Below are positions 8,259 through 16,878 of a DNA stretch of 64,000 bases, piece after piece. Location: the NCBI RefSeq assembly GCF_900774055.1, contig NZ_CAAGSW010000001.1, positions 265,797-329,796 on the forward strand, written 5' to 3'. The DNA is from Methanococcoides sp. AM1. Lineage in GTDB: Archaea > Halobacteriota > Methanosarcinia > Methanosarcinales > Methanosarcinaceae. The stretch's first letter is position 1; each line of letters begins with the position of its first letter. A model generated the notes under the pieces. It was not told the origin of the DNA, searched no databases, and saw nothing but the letters and a program-made list of their open reading frames with translations. Both the position numbers and the translations under genes were made by a program.

Positions 8259-8974
8259 TAGATATAGCAGGAATTCTCGCAGAGAATATAGCATACATAG
8301 TAATGGTCACCCTTGGTGGCATGTTAATTTCATGGAGTGTTCACTTCGTGCCTGTAGGTGGAGCACCTGCAGCTATGGCACAGGCAACTGGTATTGGTAC
8401 CGGTACTGTCCAGCTGGCAGCAGGAGCAGGTCTTACCGGGCTTGTCACCGCAGGAGCAGTTATGAACGTCAGCGACAGTGTTGCACTGGTAGTCGCATCA
8501 GGCGCAGTCGGCGCAATGATCATGATCGCTGTAACAATGATCGTCGGTACATGGGTATACGTTTATGGTGTTGGCGTACCACCAGCATCCGCAAAGGTAG
8601 ACTATGACCCGATCACAAAGGACAGGCAGGACCTCTATGTATCCCAGGGTACAGAGGGACACGGACTTCCAACCGTTTCATACGTAAGTGGTGTTATCGG
8701 TGGAGCTCTCGGTGGTGTTGGTGGAGCTATGATCTACTACGCACTTATGAGCACAAGCACAACCCTGAGCCAGAGTAACCTTGTAGCACTCGCAAGTATC
8801 TTCGCAGTAGGTATCTTCTTCGTGAATGCGGTAATCCCTTCATACAACATTGGAGGAACCATCGAAGGATTCCACGACCCTAAGTTCAAGAAATGGCCAA
8901 AGGCAGTAGTCGCATCCTTTGTAGCAACATTGATGTGCGCATTTGTCGGTGTAATGACAATCGGAGGTCTCTAA
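8255..8974 (+). CDS. mtrD: Tetrahydromethanopterin S-methyltransferase subunit D
   Basis: A 239-residue integral membrane protein, translationally coupled to mtrE by an ATGA overlap. MtrC, MtrD and MtrE together form the membrane part thought to carry Na+. Visible are about six hydrophobic helices, a central soluble loop ([20 protein letters not shown]) and the motif [18 protein letters not shown]. The glycine-rich helices are typical of this subunit. The neighbour mtrC starts two bases after its stop. Confidence 0.96.
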   Translation: MIDIAGILAENIAYIVMVTLGGMLISWSVHFVPVGGAPAAMAQATGIGTGTVQLAAGAGLTGLVTAGAVMNVSDSVALVVASGAVGAMIMIAVTMIVGTWVYVYGVGVPPASAKVDYDPITKDRQDLYVSQGTEGHGLPTVSYVSGVIGGALGGVGGAMIYYALMSTSTTLSQSNLVALASIFAVGIFFVNAVIPSYNIGGTIEGFHDPKFKKWPKAVVASFVATLMCAFVGVMTIGGL

Positions 8975-8975
8975 G

Positions 8976-9788
8976 ATGTCAGCAGGAGGAGCTGGTGGAG
9001 AAGCCACTGGCGGTATTGCACAGAACACATTGATCGCTGTAGGAGCTCTTGGCGGACTTATTGCCGCATACGCAGGACACTTGCTTGTACAGGCTGCAGG
9101 ACCAGCATTCGCATTTATTGGCGCTCTTGGAGCGATCTGTGCGATCGTATGGGGTGCCGCAGCAGTAAGACGTGTAGCAAGCTACGGTCTTGGTACCGGT
9201 GTACCATCCATTGGTATGATGGCACTTGGTATGGGAGTTGTCGCATCTATGTTCGGACTTGCCGTTGGTGGCATTGCCGGACCTATCGTCGCATTCATCA
9301 CAGCATCCATCATTGGACTCGTCATTGGTGCACTCGCTAACAGGGTACTTGGAATGGGCATTCCTATAATGGAGCAGTCCATGACAGAGATCGCTGGTGC
9401 AGGCGCACTTACCATCATTGGACTCAGTGTCGCAATGACTGGAACTTTCATGTTCGATGCTGTACTGGAAACCGTTGTTGCAACAGGATACATCGCTGTG
9501 ATCTTTATCGCAGGCGGTATGGCGATCCTTCACCCATTCAATGCAAACCTCGGTCCTGATGAAAAGCAGGACAGAACACTCACAACAGGTGTTGAGAAAG
9601 GTGCTATCGCAATGATCATTGCAGGTATCGTCGCAACTGTATCAACCGATGCATCAGCTATACCAACTATCGTGATCGGTATTGCTCTGTGGTATGTTGC
9701 ATTCAGGAAATACGTTGAACTCGTTAACAGGGACGCATACAAGGTACTTGGAACAGGTCTCCTGCCAACCGAGGAGGAATTAGAATGA
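8976..9788 (+). CDS. mtrC: Tetrahydromethanopterin S-methyltransferase subunit C
   Basis: A 270-residue, strongly hydrophobic membrane subunit with about seven helices, rich in Gly, Ala and Ile. The soluble C-terminal part includes [18 protein letters not shown] and ends in an acidic tail before the stop, which overlaps mtrB by 4 bases. It belongs to the Na+-translocating membrane portion of the complex. The long reverse-strand frame under this gene is a cysteine-rich artefact of the codon bias. Confidence 0.96.
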   Translation: MSAGGAGGEATGGIAQNTLIAVGALGGLIAAYAGHLLVQAAGPAFAFIGALGAICAIVWGAAAVRRVASYGLGTGVPSIGMMALGMGVVASMFGLAVGGIAGPIVAFITASIIGLVIGALANRVLGMGIPIMEQSMTEIAGAGALTIIGLSVAMTGTFMFDAVLETVVATGYIAVIFIAGGMAILHPFNANLGPDEKQDRTLTTGVEKGAIAMIIAGIVATVSTDASAIPTIVIGIALWYVAFRKYVELVNRDAYKVLGTGLLPTEEELE

Positions 9789-10108
9789 GCATGGTACACG
9801 TAGCACCAGAAGCACATCTTGTACTGGACCCACTTACATCAGTCCTTGCAGAAGAGCGTGAAGACATCATCTGTTACTCAATGGATCCAGTAATGGAACA
9901 GATCGATGAACTTGACAAGATCGCTGATGATCTGATCAATTCACTCTCACCTGACAGAAAGCTATTGAACTCATACCCAGGCAGGGAACAGACAGCACTC
10001 AAAGCCGGTTTCTACGGTAACACTTTCTATGGTGTTGTTGTCGGTCTCATCTTCTCAGGTATGGTTGCATTGGCTCTTTACATACTCAGTCTGATCGGAG
10101 GATTCTAA
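9785..10108 (+). CDS. mtrB: Tetrahydromethanopterin S-methyltransferase subunit B
   Basis: A 107-residue subunit with a soluble acidic N-terminal part ([16 protein letters not shown]) and one C-terminal transmembrane helix (about residues 79-103). This layout is that of MtrB, a single-helix subunit that packs with MtrA, MtrF and MtrG. It overlaps mtrC by 4 bases and mtrA starts directly after it. Confidence 0.95.
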   Translation: MSMVHVAPEAHLVLDPLTSVLAEEREDIICYSMDPVMEQIDELDKIADDLINSLSPDRKLLNSYPGREQTALKAGFYGNTFYGVVVGLIFSGMVALALYILSLIGGF

Positions 10109-10109
10109 T

Positions 10110-10835
10110 ATGGCAGATAAAAGAGAACCAGCAGATGGTTGGCCAACCCTGAAAGGTGAATATGAGATAGGGGACGTTCAGAACTGCGTTGCAGTCATCA
10201 CCTGTGGATCACACCTGCCAGGCGCACCTCAATTAGAAGCAGGAGCTGCCATCACAGGTCCATGTAAAACAGAGAACCTTGGTCTGGAAAAAGTAGTTGC
10301 ACAGATCATCTCAAACCCTAACATCAGATTCCTCATCGTAACAGGTTCTGAAGTAAAGGGACACATTACTGGTGAAGCATTCATGATGATCCACAAGAAC
10401 GGTGTCAGTGACAACCGTATTGTTGGAGCAACAGGTGCAATTCCATATGTTGAGAACCTGAGCGATGAAGCAGTCGAGAGGTTCCAGAATCAGGTAGAGC
10501 CTATAGAAATGATCGGTACCGAAGATATGGGACAGATCATTGCAAAGATCAAGGAATGTGTAGCAAAAGACCCTGGTGCCTTTGATGCTGATCCTATGCT
10601 CATCGAAGTCGGCGAAGCTGGCGGCGAAGAGGAAGAAGAGGCAGGCGGACTTAAGCCAATGGCGGCTGAGATCGCAACCATCAGGAACAGGATCCTTGAC
10701 ATTGACAGGGAAATGGTCATTGCCGGTAACTGGAACAAGTACCACGCAGGTGTACACGCGGGTAAGGTCGAAGGTATCATGATCGGTCTTGCAATTACGC
10801 TGTCACTACTTGGCCTATTGTTATTCGGGAGGTAA
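10110..10835 (+). CDS. mtrA: Tetrahydromethanopterin S-methyltransferase subunit A (corrinoid protein)
   Basis: A 241-residue protein that carries the cobamide cofactor which is methylated by MtrH and demethylated by coenzyme M. The corrinoid-binding domain shows [19 protein letters not shown], a [17 protein letters not shown] segment with the expected axial His, and [12 protein letters not shown]. After an acidic linker (about residue 170) comes a helical stalk and one C-terminal membrane anchor ending LLGLLLFGR. The last 25 bases of coding sequence and the following bases recur almost unchanged in the small gene at 12462, a notable similarity. Confidence 0.97.
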   Translation: MADKREPADGWPTLKGEYEIGDVQNCVAVITCGSHLPGAPQLEAGAAITGPCKTENLGLEKVVAQIISNPNIRFLIVTGSEVKGHITGEAFMMIHKNGVSDNRIVGATGAIPYVENLSDEAVERFQNQVEPIEMIGTEDMGQIIAKIKECVAKDPGAFDADPMLIEVGEAGGEEEEEAGGLKPMAAEIATIRNRILDIDREMVIAGNWNKYHAGVHAGKVEGIMIGLAITLSLLGLLLFGR

Positions 10836-10840
10836 TTGAC

Positions 10841-11077
10841 ATGGCAGAAGAAATAGAAGGACAAGGAGTCCCAATGGTCATCAGCCCACAGATGGGTGCC
10901 ATTGAAAACGTTGTCGAAAGAATTCGATACAGGGCTCAGCTTATCGCAAGGAACCAGAAACTCGACTCCGGAGTTAATGCTACAGCTGCAACCGGTTTCA
11001 TTGTCGGTTTCGCATTTGCAGTGCTGATGGTACTGATACTCCCATTGATCATCTGGCAAGTAGGTGGTGTAATATGA
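10841..11077 (+). CDS. mtrF: Tetrahydromethanopterin S-methyltransferase subunit F
   Basis: A 78-residue subunit with a soluble helical N-terminal half ([21 protein letters not shown]) and a single C-terminal transmembrane helix (about residues 50-74). The layout resembles the stalk and anchor of MtrA, to which MtrF is distantly related. Position between mtrA and mtrG is standard. Its stop overlaps the mtrG start (ATGA). Confidence 0.95.
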   Translation: MAEEIEGQGVPMVISPQMGAIENVVERIRYRAQLIARNQKLDSGVNATAATGFIVGFAFAVLMVLILPLIIWQVGGVI

Positions 11078-11301
11078 GCGATGGAAAAAGCGCAACAGCA
11101 AGTGTTGTAACAGACCCTGCAGATTTCAACGAGGTTCTTGAGAAGCTCAATGAGATCGACGAAAAGATCGAATTCGTAAACAGTGAGATCGCACAGAGGA
11201 TCGGAAAGAAAGTAGGAAGAGACATAGGAATCATATACGGAGCAGTCGCTGGTATATTGATGTTCCTCATCTACATTTCAATATCCCCGATACTCATCTG
11301 A
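11074..11301 (+). CDS. mtrG: Tetrahydromethanopterin S-methyltransferase subunit G
   Basis: A 75-residue subunit: a helical N-terminal part ([22 protein letters not shown]) and one C-terminal membrane helix (about residues 51-72). MtrG is one of the small single-helix subunits of the complex. It overlaps mtrF by 4 bases and is followed after 14 bases by mtrH, which has its own ribosome binding site (aagaggta). Confidence 0.95.
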   Translation: MSDGKSATASVVTDPADFNEVLEKLNEIDEKIEFVNSEIAQRIGKKVGRDIGIIYGAVAGILMFLIYISISPILI

Positions 11302-11315
11302 TAAGAGGTAATAAC

Positions 11316-12272
11316 ATGTTCAAATTTGACAAGAAACAGGAAGTATTCGAGGTTGGAGGCGTCAAGTTCGGCGGTCAGCCTGGCCAGTACCCAACAGTTC
11401 TGATCGGTTCAATGTTCTACAACAGACACAACATCGTGACCGATGAAGATGAGGGAGTTTTCAACAAGGAAGCAGCAGACAATCTCTGGAACCACATGCT
11501 TGAGATGACAGACGTAACCGGTAACCCATGTGTTAACCAGATCGTCGGTGAAACACCACAGGCAATCAAGAAGTACATTGACTGGTTCGTTGCAGAGGAT
11601 GATAAGACACCATTCCTTATCGACTCTTCAGCAGGTGAAGTACGTGCAGCAGCAGCTGAGTACGTAACAGAGATCGGTGTAGCTGACAGGGCTATCTACA
11701 ACTCTATCAACGGTAGTATCCATGATGACGAGATCGAGGCTATCAGAAAGAGTGACATCGATGCTTCAATCGTCCTTGCATTCAACGCAACAGACCCAAC
11801 CGTCAAAGGAAAGCTCGAGGTTCTTGAGTCCGGTGGCCCAGGTCAGAGCATGGGTATGCTCGACATCGCAAAGGACTGTGGAATCACAAAGCCACTCGTC
11901 GATGTAGCTGCAACTCCACTCGGAGCAGGTGCAGGTGCATCCATGAGAGCAGTCGTTGCTGTAAAGGGACACTTCGGTCTCCCTGTTGGCGGTGGATACC
12001 ACAACCTTGCATCCGCATGGGACTGGATGAAGGAATACAAGAAGCAGTTCGAGACAAAGGAACAGCGCAAGGCAGTTTATATGCCAGCAGATATCGGAAC
12101 AAACCTTGTCCCACAGACACTTGGTTCAAACTTCCAGCTGTTCGGTCCTATCGAGAACACTGACACAGTCTACCCTGCAACCGCACTCGTAGACATCATC
12201 CTTGCTGAGACCGCAAAAGAGCTCGGTCTTGAGATCATGGATGAGAACCACCCAATCAACAAACTGGTTTAA
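11316..12272 (+). CDS. mtrH: Tetrahydromethanopterin S-methyltransferase subunit H (catalytic methyltransferase)
   Basis: A 318-residue soluble TIM-barrel protein that moves the methyl group from methyl-tetrahydro(sarcina)pterin to the cobamide on MtrA. Recognisable segments are FGGQPGQYPTVLIGSMFY, a TPFLIDSSAGEVR strand, IVLAFNATDPTVKG and GLPVGGGYHNLASAWDW. It is the last gene of the operon; a hairpin terminator begins within its final codons. Confidence 0.97.
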   Translation: MFKFDKKQEVFEVGGVKFGGQPGQYPTVLIGSMFYNRHNIVTDEDEGVFNKEAADNLWNHMLEMTDVTGNPCVNQIVGETPQAIKKYIDWFVAEDDKTPFLIDSSAGEVRAAAAEYVTEIGVADRAIYNSINGSIHDDEIEAIRKSDIDASIVLAFNATDPTVKGKLEVLESGGPGQSMGMLDIAKDCGITKPLVDVAATPLGAGAGASMRAVVAVKGHFGLPVGGGYHNLASAWDWMKEYKKQFETKEQRKAVYMPADIGTNLVPQTLGSNFQLFGPIENTDTVYPATALVDIILAETAKELGLEIMDENHPINKLV

Positions 12273-12300
12273 ACAAACCAGTTTCTTTTTTCTCTTTTTT
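12261..12300 (+). terminator. mtr operon terminator overlapping the mtrH stop
   Basis: AAACTGGTTT (12261-12270) and AAACCAGTTT (12275-12284) form a perfect 10-bp stem with a 4-base loop, followed by CTTTTTTCTCTTTTTT. The mtrH stop codon TAA (12270-12272) starts at the end of the 5' arm. Confidence 0.85.
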
Positions 12301-12429
12301 GTTAACTGCTTTTTCTCGTATTTCTGATCGTTCTTACCACCATGATTCCATCATGGGATTGCAAACCCAAAAACAAAGCTATTTACACAATGTAGCAGTT
12401 TATCTTAAAATAATTAGAAAACAGAGTGT

Positions 12430-12439
12430 TTTATTTATA
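12430..12439 (+). promoter_or_regulatory. TATA box of the MtrA-anchor-like microgene
   Basis: tttatttata is a good archaeal TATA box. Its centre is about 27 bases upstream of the ATG at 12462, which predicts a leaderless transcript starting at or next to the start codon. It lies in the otherwise non-coding stretch between the mtr terminator and the hdrB end. Confidence 0.55.
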
Positions 12440-12461
12440 CTGTGTATAGTAATTACAACTT

Positions 12462-12554
12462 ATGAATTTAAATAATTTATCTGGCACAATCTTTGCCATC
12501 ATCATCGCCTTTGCAATCATAATTATACTTGGACTATTGTTATTCGGAAGGTAA
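12462..12554 (+). CDS. 30-residue membrane microprotein resembling the MtrA C-terminal anchor
   Basis: The frame encodes MNLNNLSGTIFAII, continues as a hydrophobic helix and ends [10 protein letters not shown]. MtrA in this window ends [10 protein letters not shown], and the DNA from ttggNctattgttattcgg through NaggtaattgaNa is almost identical at 10814-10840 and 12529-12559. The peptide is thus one transmembrane helix whose end equals the MtrA anchor. A TATA box 27 bases upstream predicts a leaderless mRNA, which argues for an expressed gene and not only a recombination scar. I infer a possible small subunit or regulator of the Mtr complex. Small extra Mtr-associated proteins have, as I recall, been reported in Methanosarcina; whether this is the same is unknown. 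Confidence 0.55.
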   Translation: MNLNNLSGTIFAIIIAFAIIIILGLLLFGR

Positions 12555-12643
12555 TTGAATATTATTAAAGAAGAACTACGACTTCATAGCTGTGGCTCTG
12601 GTCACATGATCAAAAAAGTAAAGGTATAAAATAAAAGGAAATA

Positions 12644-13525
12644 TTATACGAATTTCTCAAAGAACTCTGAGTTCTTCGTTTCATTCAGGTCGATCCCCAG
12701 ATCCTCCACAGAGAAACCAAGAGCCAATCCCAGAAGCTGTGTGTAGTGAAGTACAGGAATATTGTGCGAGGTACCATGTTTCTCATTGAGATCCACCTGC
12801 CCGGCATCCAGCTGCATATGGCAGAAGGGGCATGCATTCACAATGCAATCAACGCCCACGGATTCGATCATGGATAATTTGTGACCGGTAAGTGCAAGAG
12901 CTTCATCAGGTAATGCAGATCTGACCCCGCCACCAGCGCCGCAGCACTCCGTCTTGTCAGGATATTCTACACTTTCCGCACCTGTAGCTTCCACAAGTTC
13001 ATCAAAGAACGATGGCCTCTCAACACTTGAACCAACACGTCCTTTAGATGGTTTCAAAAGATGACAACCATAGTGCACAGCGATCTTCAATTCTAACGGC
13101 CGGGTGATGATCTCACGGATCTTCTCCGTACCAACTTCTTTGTACAAAAATTCGGTGATGTGACGGACATCATGACTGCCCTTAATGCTCCTTCCGATCT
13201 TTCCAAGATGGGAGTTCACGTCTTTTTTAAGCTGTTCATCTGCCCTGACCTCTTGATTTGCATCAGCAAGTGAGCCATAACAACCATTGCAGATCGTTAG
13301 CAGGTCGCGGTCCAGCTCTTCAGAAAGTGCAATGTTCCTGCCGGCCAGCGCAAGCCAGGTGGCTTTGTCAAAAGAACGGAGCACCCCCGGAGCAGGGCAG
13401 CATGATGCACCTTCCAGGTCAACACAGTCTACTCCAAGTTTATCAAGACAGAGCTTTGTGCTCTTTTCAATACCTGGATAACGATTAGGGATGACACATC
13501 CCAGAAAAAGTGATACATTTGTCAT
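12644..13525 (-). CDS. hdrB: CoB-CoM heterodisulfide reductase subunit B
   Basis: A 293-residue protein with two cysteine-rich CCG domains, which hold the noncubane [4Fe-4S] clusters that reduce the CoM-S-S-CoB heterodisulfide. The first domain shows SLFLGCVIPNRYPG, GASCCPAPG and CNGCYGSL; the second VHYGCHLL, ECCGAGGG and CPFCHMQLD. The family's usual length is about 290. It follows hdrC by 25 bases in the same direction. No hdrA is nearby, so this pair would work with an HdrA encoded elsewhere. Confidence 0.93.
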   Translation of the reverse strand: MTNVSLFLGCVIPNRYPGIEKSTKLCLDKLGVDCVDLEGASCCPAPGVLRSFDKATWLALAGRNIALSEELDRDLLTICNGCYGSLADANQEVRADEQLKKDVNSHLGKIGRSIKGSHDVRHITEFLYKEVGTEKIREIITRPLELKIAVHYGCHLLKPSKGRVGSSVERPSFFDELVEATGAESVEYPDKTECCGAGGGVRSALPDEALALTGHKLSMIESVGVDCIVNACPFCHMQLDAGQVDLNEKHGTSHNIPVLHYTQLLGLALGFSVEDLGIDLNETKNSEFFEKFV

Positions 13526-13550
13526 ATATTTCCCTCGGAACTTAAAGACA

Positions 13551-14045
13551 TCATTTATCGGACATCAATTCATCGAACTTACATGATGCCAGCAATTTCT
13601 TTACCTCTTCCAACCCTTCCGGGAAACTGTGAACTGTAGGTGGTAGCGGATCAAGCCCCAGAGCTTCCCTCTTTGCCCTGTTCTCTTCATTAATGGGGAC
13701 GGCATGCCCATGTTCCAGCAGCAATTCCCCCACCGCCCGGTGTTCAGGATAAATTATACCTTCGTGAACAGCAAGTGCACGCATCTCGAATATAGCATCA
13801 ACAATATCTATGCCACGCGGGCACCTCTCCTGACAATTGTAGCAGGTAGTGCACATCCACAAGGAATCATCAGAAAGGACTTCCGGATCATTGCGTGCCT
13901 TCTTCAGGAGCTTTCTGACATTCAGGCTTGTATGTCTTCCCGAGGGACAGCTACCGCTGCAAACCCCGCAATGCATGCATTTTAGAATTGTAGAGCCGGT
14001 CTTTTCCATACGGGAAAGTACATTCGGTTCATTTCTGACAGACAT
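13551..14045 (-). CDS. hdrC: CoB-CoM heterodisulfide reductase subunit C
   Basis: A 164-residue ferredoxin-like protein with two [4Fe-4S] motifs, CMHCGVCSGSCPSG (near residue 23) and CTTCYNCQERCPRG (near residue 69). It passes electrons between HdrA and HdrB. The start is set at ATG 14045; one codon further up is only a TTG. A TATA box on this strand (reverse of attataaaag, about 14069-14078) is about 28 bases upstream, which predicts a leaderless mRNA for the hdrCB operon. Confidence 0.93.
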   Translation of the reverse strand: MSVRNEPNVLSRMEKTGSTILKCMHCGVCSGSCPSGRHTSLNVRKLLKKARNDPEVLSDDSLWMCTTCYNCQERCPRGIDIVDAIFEMRALAVHEGIIYPEHRAVGELLLEHGHAVPINEENRAKREALGLDPLPPTVHSFPEGLEEVKKLLASCKFDELMSDK

Positions 14046-14068
14046 CAAAGGGAGTTATCTTTTCATAC

Positions 14069-14078
14069 ATTATAAAAG
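14069..14078 (-). promoter_or_regulatory. hdrCB promoter TATA box
   Basis: The reverse strand reads cttttataat, a good TATA box, about 28 bases before the hdrC start codon at 14045. This spacing predicts transcription starting at or just before the start codon. Confidence 0.5.
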
Positions 14079-14139
14079 ATGCCATTGCACACTTTGGTGC
14101 AAACCATGAAAAGCAATCGTTATATTAGAGTACATTTAT

Positions 14140-14290
14140 AAGATTTATATATTCAGAGTGTACCCGTCAGTATAACTGCTCACAAGGGGGACAAAATGAG
14201 CAGTATGAGGCGTCATTTAAGATCATGAGGTCGAGGTGCACTAAAGGTCTGTAGTGATGCTATCATTGCCAATAATAGTAGTGATTAGAA
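14140..14290 (+). ncRNA. Candidate small RNA or leader with a G-rich hairpin loop
   Basis: tttatata at 14141-14148 is a TATA-like box, placing a start near 14170. Just after it ACTGCTCA (14175-14182) pairs perfectly with TGAGCAGT (14197-14204), an 8-bp stem whose 14-base loop exposes GGGGG. A 10-codon frame (ATG 14196 to TGA 14228) begins in the 3' arm and would use the GGGGG as ribosome binding site. The region lies between hdrC and glnA and has no other gene. It could be a small RNA, or a leader peptide. Evidence is structural only. Confidence 0.35.
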
Positions 14291-14350
14291 TGAAGAAAAA
14301 GTTGCTATGGCGAATATAGAAAAGTAAAAAACATAAAAGTAAACAATAGT

Positions 14351-14381
14351 TTTAAATAGTATAATGCGGAAGGAAGATTCT
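14351..14381 (+). promoter_or_regulatory. glnA promoter with NrpR-like operator
   Basis: The TATA box tttaaata lies at 14351-14358. GGAA-N6-TTCT at 14368-14381 differs by one base from the GGAA-N6-TTCC operator known for the nitrogen repressor NrpR of Methanococcus, and sits at the expected transcription start, where binding would block transcription. In Methanosarcina the reported consensus is GGTA-N6-TACC, so the match is suggestive only. An NrpR domain gene lies at 28931. Confidence 0.45.
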
Positions 14382-14404
14382 GTATACCCAACGGAAGTGC
14401 AGAT

Positions 14405-15754
14405 ATGACAAACTCTGACAAAAAGATACAGACCAAGGAAGAAGTTCTGGAAGCAGTTACCGAATGTGATGTAAAGTTCATCAGAACACAATTCACAGAC
14501 ACATTGGGAATGATCAAAAGCTGGGCGATCCCTTCAGAGAATCTGGAAGATGCATTCAATGATGGTGTTATGTTCGATGGCTCATCCATCGAAGGTTTCA
14601 CAAGGATCGAAGAATCGGACATGATGCTCATGCCTGACCCGACCACCTTCAACATACTCCCATGGAGACCATCTGAAGGTGCAGTGGCACGTATCATCGG
14701 CGATGTCAAACTGCCTGACGGGACACCTTTCCAGGGAGATCCCAGATACATCCTCAAAAGAGGAATCCAGCAGGCAAAGGACATGGGATTCACCATGAAC
14801 GTCGGACCGGAACTGGAGTTCTTCCTCTTCAAACTGGACGAGCACGGAAATCCAACTACCGAACTGACTGACTATGGTGGATATTTTGACTTTGCACCCC
14901 TCGACAGGGCCCAGGACGTTCGCAGGGAGATCGACTATGCCCTCGAGCACATGGGGTTCAAGCTGGAAGCCTCACACCACGAGGTCGCACCCTCACAACA
15001 CGAGATCGACTTCAGGTTCGGGGATGTCCTGACCACAGCAGACAGTGTTGTGACCTTCAAATACGTTGTCAAGTCCATTGCCTACCACAAAGGGTACTAT
15101 GCAACATTCATGCCAAAGCCGCTATACGGCGTCAATGGCTCAGGAATGCACGCAAACCAGTCTCTGATGACAGAGGACGGGAAGAATGCATTCTACGACC
15201 CTGATGCAGAGAATGGCCTTTCTGAGAACGCCAGATACTACATCGGAGGACTCCTCGACCACATCAGCGAATTTACAGCCATCACAAATCCGGTGGTAAA
15301 CTCTTACAAGCGTCTCGTCCCGGGCTATGAGGCACCCATATACATCACATGGTCCGACAGCAACAGAAGTTCACTTATCCGCATCCCTGCTGCAAGAGGA
15401 AAGGGAACACGTGTGGAACTCAGGAACCCGGACCCTTCATGCAACCCGTACCTGGCATTTGCAGTGATGCTGGAAGCAGGACTTGATGGTATAAGGAACA
15501 GGATCGAACCCGGAGAATCACTCAGGATGAACATCTTTGAACTTAGTGAAAAAGAAAGAGAGGACATGGGGATCGAGTCACTTCCCGGCAACCTGAAAGC
15601 AGCGATTGACAAAATGAATAAGAGCAAATTCGTGAGAAACGCTCTTGGAGACCATGTATTCGAGAATTATCTCGCTGCAAAGACTGCGGAGTGGGATGCT
15701 TACAAGGCACGTGTGCATCAATGGGAACTTGACACGTACCTTAGCATATTGTAA
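14405..15754 (+). CDS. glnA: Glutamine synthetase, type I
   Basis: A 449-residue glutamine synthetase, which makes glutamine from glutamate, ammonia and ATP. Family hallmarks are present: DGSSIEGF near residue 58, the catalytic-domain MNVGPELEFFLF near 137, SHHEVAPSQHEIDFRF near 192, the KPLYGVNGSGMH ATP-binding segment near 238, and the glutamate-binding RIPAARGKGTRVELRNPDPSCNPY region (residues 325-348). It is followed after 71 bases by the glutamate synthase genes, so the two enzymes form a GS-GOGAT unit. An NrpR-like operator in its promoter suggests nitrogen control. Confidence 0.96.
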   Translation: MTNSDKKIQTKEEVLEAVTECDVKFIRTQFTDTLGMIKSWAIPSENLEDAFNDGVMFDGSSIEGFTRIEESDMMLMPDPTTFNILPWRPSEGAVARIIGDVKLPDGTPFQGDPRYILKRGIQQAKDMGFTMNVGPELEFFLFKLDEHGNPTTELTDYGGYFDFAPLDRAQDVRREIDYALEHMGFKLEASHHEVAPSQHEIDFRFGDVLTTADSVVTFKYVVKSIAYHKGYYATFMPKPLYGVNGSGMHANQSLMTEDGKNAFYDPDAENGLSENARYYIGGLLDHISEFTAITNPVVNSYKRLVPGYEAPIYITWSDSNRSSLIRIPAARGKGTRVELRNPDPSCNPYLAFAVMLEAGLDGIRNRIEPGESLRMNIFELSEKEREDMGIESLPGNLKAAIDKMNKSKFVRNALGDHVFENYLAAKTAEWDAYKARVHQWELDTYLSIL

Positions 15755-15825
15755 GGACTTTACCCTTACACCCCTCCGCCCTGACAACAATATGCGGTTC
15801 ATATTAATTTAACAAGGTGATAAAA

Positions 15826-16878
15826 ATGTGTGGAATAATAGGTGTGATCGACAGGAAAAGGGCACTGATGGATGGTTCCAGTATTCGCGATGCACTGAGT
15901 CTTATGAATGAAAGAGGAAGTGGAGAAGGTGCAGGCTATGCAGCATATGGGATATATCCTGATTATCAGGACTGCTATGCGATCCATGTTTTCTTTGACA
16001 ACCTTGTAGAACCAAAGTCCCGGGTTGATCATATGCTCCATAAATGGGGCCGCATCGTGCACCAGGAAGCTATACCAACATACGAGCAGGACGGACTTAA
16101 AAGGAGCCACATCCCATGGAGATACTTCTTCAAACCTTACAGTGACCTGATGGCAGGAAGTACAACTCCTGAAGATGATGTCATGAAGTACATTGTCATG
16201 GAAACAAATTCCAACATACAGGGAGCACTGATATTCTCATCCGGAAAGAACATGGGAGTTTTCAAAGCTTCCGGCTGGCCCGAGGATGTTGCCAACTTCT
16301 ACCGCATTGAGGACTACAAAGGATACATCTGGCTTGCACACAACCGCTATCCAACCAATACCCCGGGATGGTGGGGAGGAGCGCACCCATTCAACCTTCT
16401 TGACTGGGCAGTCGTGCACAACGGAGAGATCACATCATACGGTACGAACAGACGTTATGTTGAAAGCAATGGATACACCTGCAGCATGTTCACCGATACC
16501 GAAGTAGTCGCATATCTTTTCGACCTTCTGGGCAGAAGGCATGGACTTCCGGAGGATATTGTGGTAAAAGCACTTGCACCACCGTTCTGGGATGAGATAG
16601 ACAATATGCCGGAAAAGGAACAGGAGCTAAACCATGCGATCCGCCTCACCTACGGACCTGCCCTCATGAACGGACCGTTCGCAATAGTAGTGGCCACTCA
16701 TGAAGGGATCGTAGGATTTACTGACAGGATCAAGCTAAGGCCACTTGTAATTGGCGAGAATGGAGACCGCCTTTACATCTCAAGCGAGGAAGCTGCCATC
16801 CGCGTCATGGACCCTGAAGTACAGAACATACACATGCCAAGAGCAGGAGAACCTGTTATCGGGAGGTTGAACGTATGA
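15826..16878 (+). CDS. Glutamate synthase glutaminase domain protein (GltB1-like)
   Basis: A 350-residue class II glutamine amidotransferase. The start is the ATG at 15826, because the next codon gives the catalytic Cys2 (MCGIIGVID); a GTG three codons upstream would bury that residue. The RBS aaggtga precedes it. Other family segments are HNRYPTNTPGWWGGAHPF and VVHNGEITSYGTNRRYVE, which bind glutamine. In archaea the glutamate synthase is split into separate subunits; this one releases ammonia from glutamine and hands it to the FMN subunit encoded next, with a 4-base overlap. Confidence 0.9.
   Translation: MCGIIGVIDRKRALMDGSSIRDALSLMNERGSGEGAGYAAYGIYPDYQDCYAIHVFFDNLVEPKSRVDHMLHKWGRIVHQEAIPTYEQDGLKRSHIPWRYFFKPYSDLMAGSTTPEDDVMKYIVMETNSNIQGALIFSSGKNMGVFKASGWPEDVANFYRIEDYKGYIWLAHNRYPTNTPGWWGGAHPFNLLDWAVVHNGEITSYGTNRRYVESNGYTCSMFTDTEVVAYLFDLLGRRHGLPEDIVVKALAPPFWDEIDNMPEKEQELNHAIRLTYGPALMNGPFAIVVATHEGIVGFTDRIKLRPLVIGENGDRLYISSEEAAIRVMDPEVQNIHMPRAGEPVIGRLNV

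Noticed and set aside
8979-9533. Long reverse ORF rich in Cys, Ser and His under mtrC
   Set aside because: Composition is that of a complement of Gly/Ala/Ile codons; mtrC is certain and no start signal is seen.
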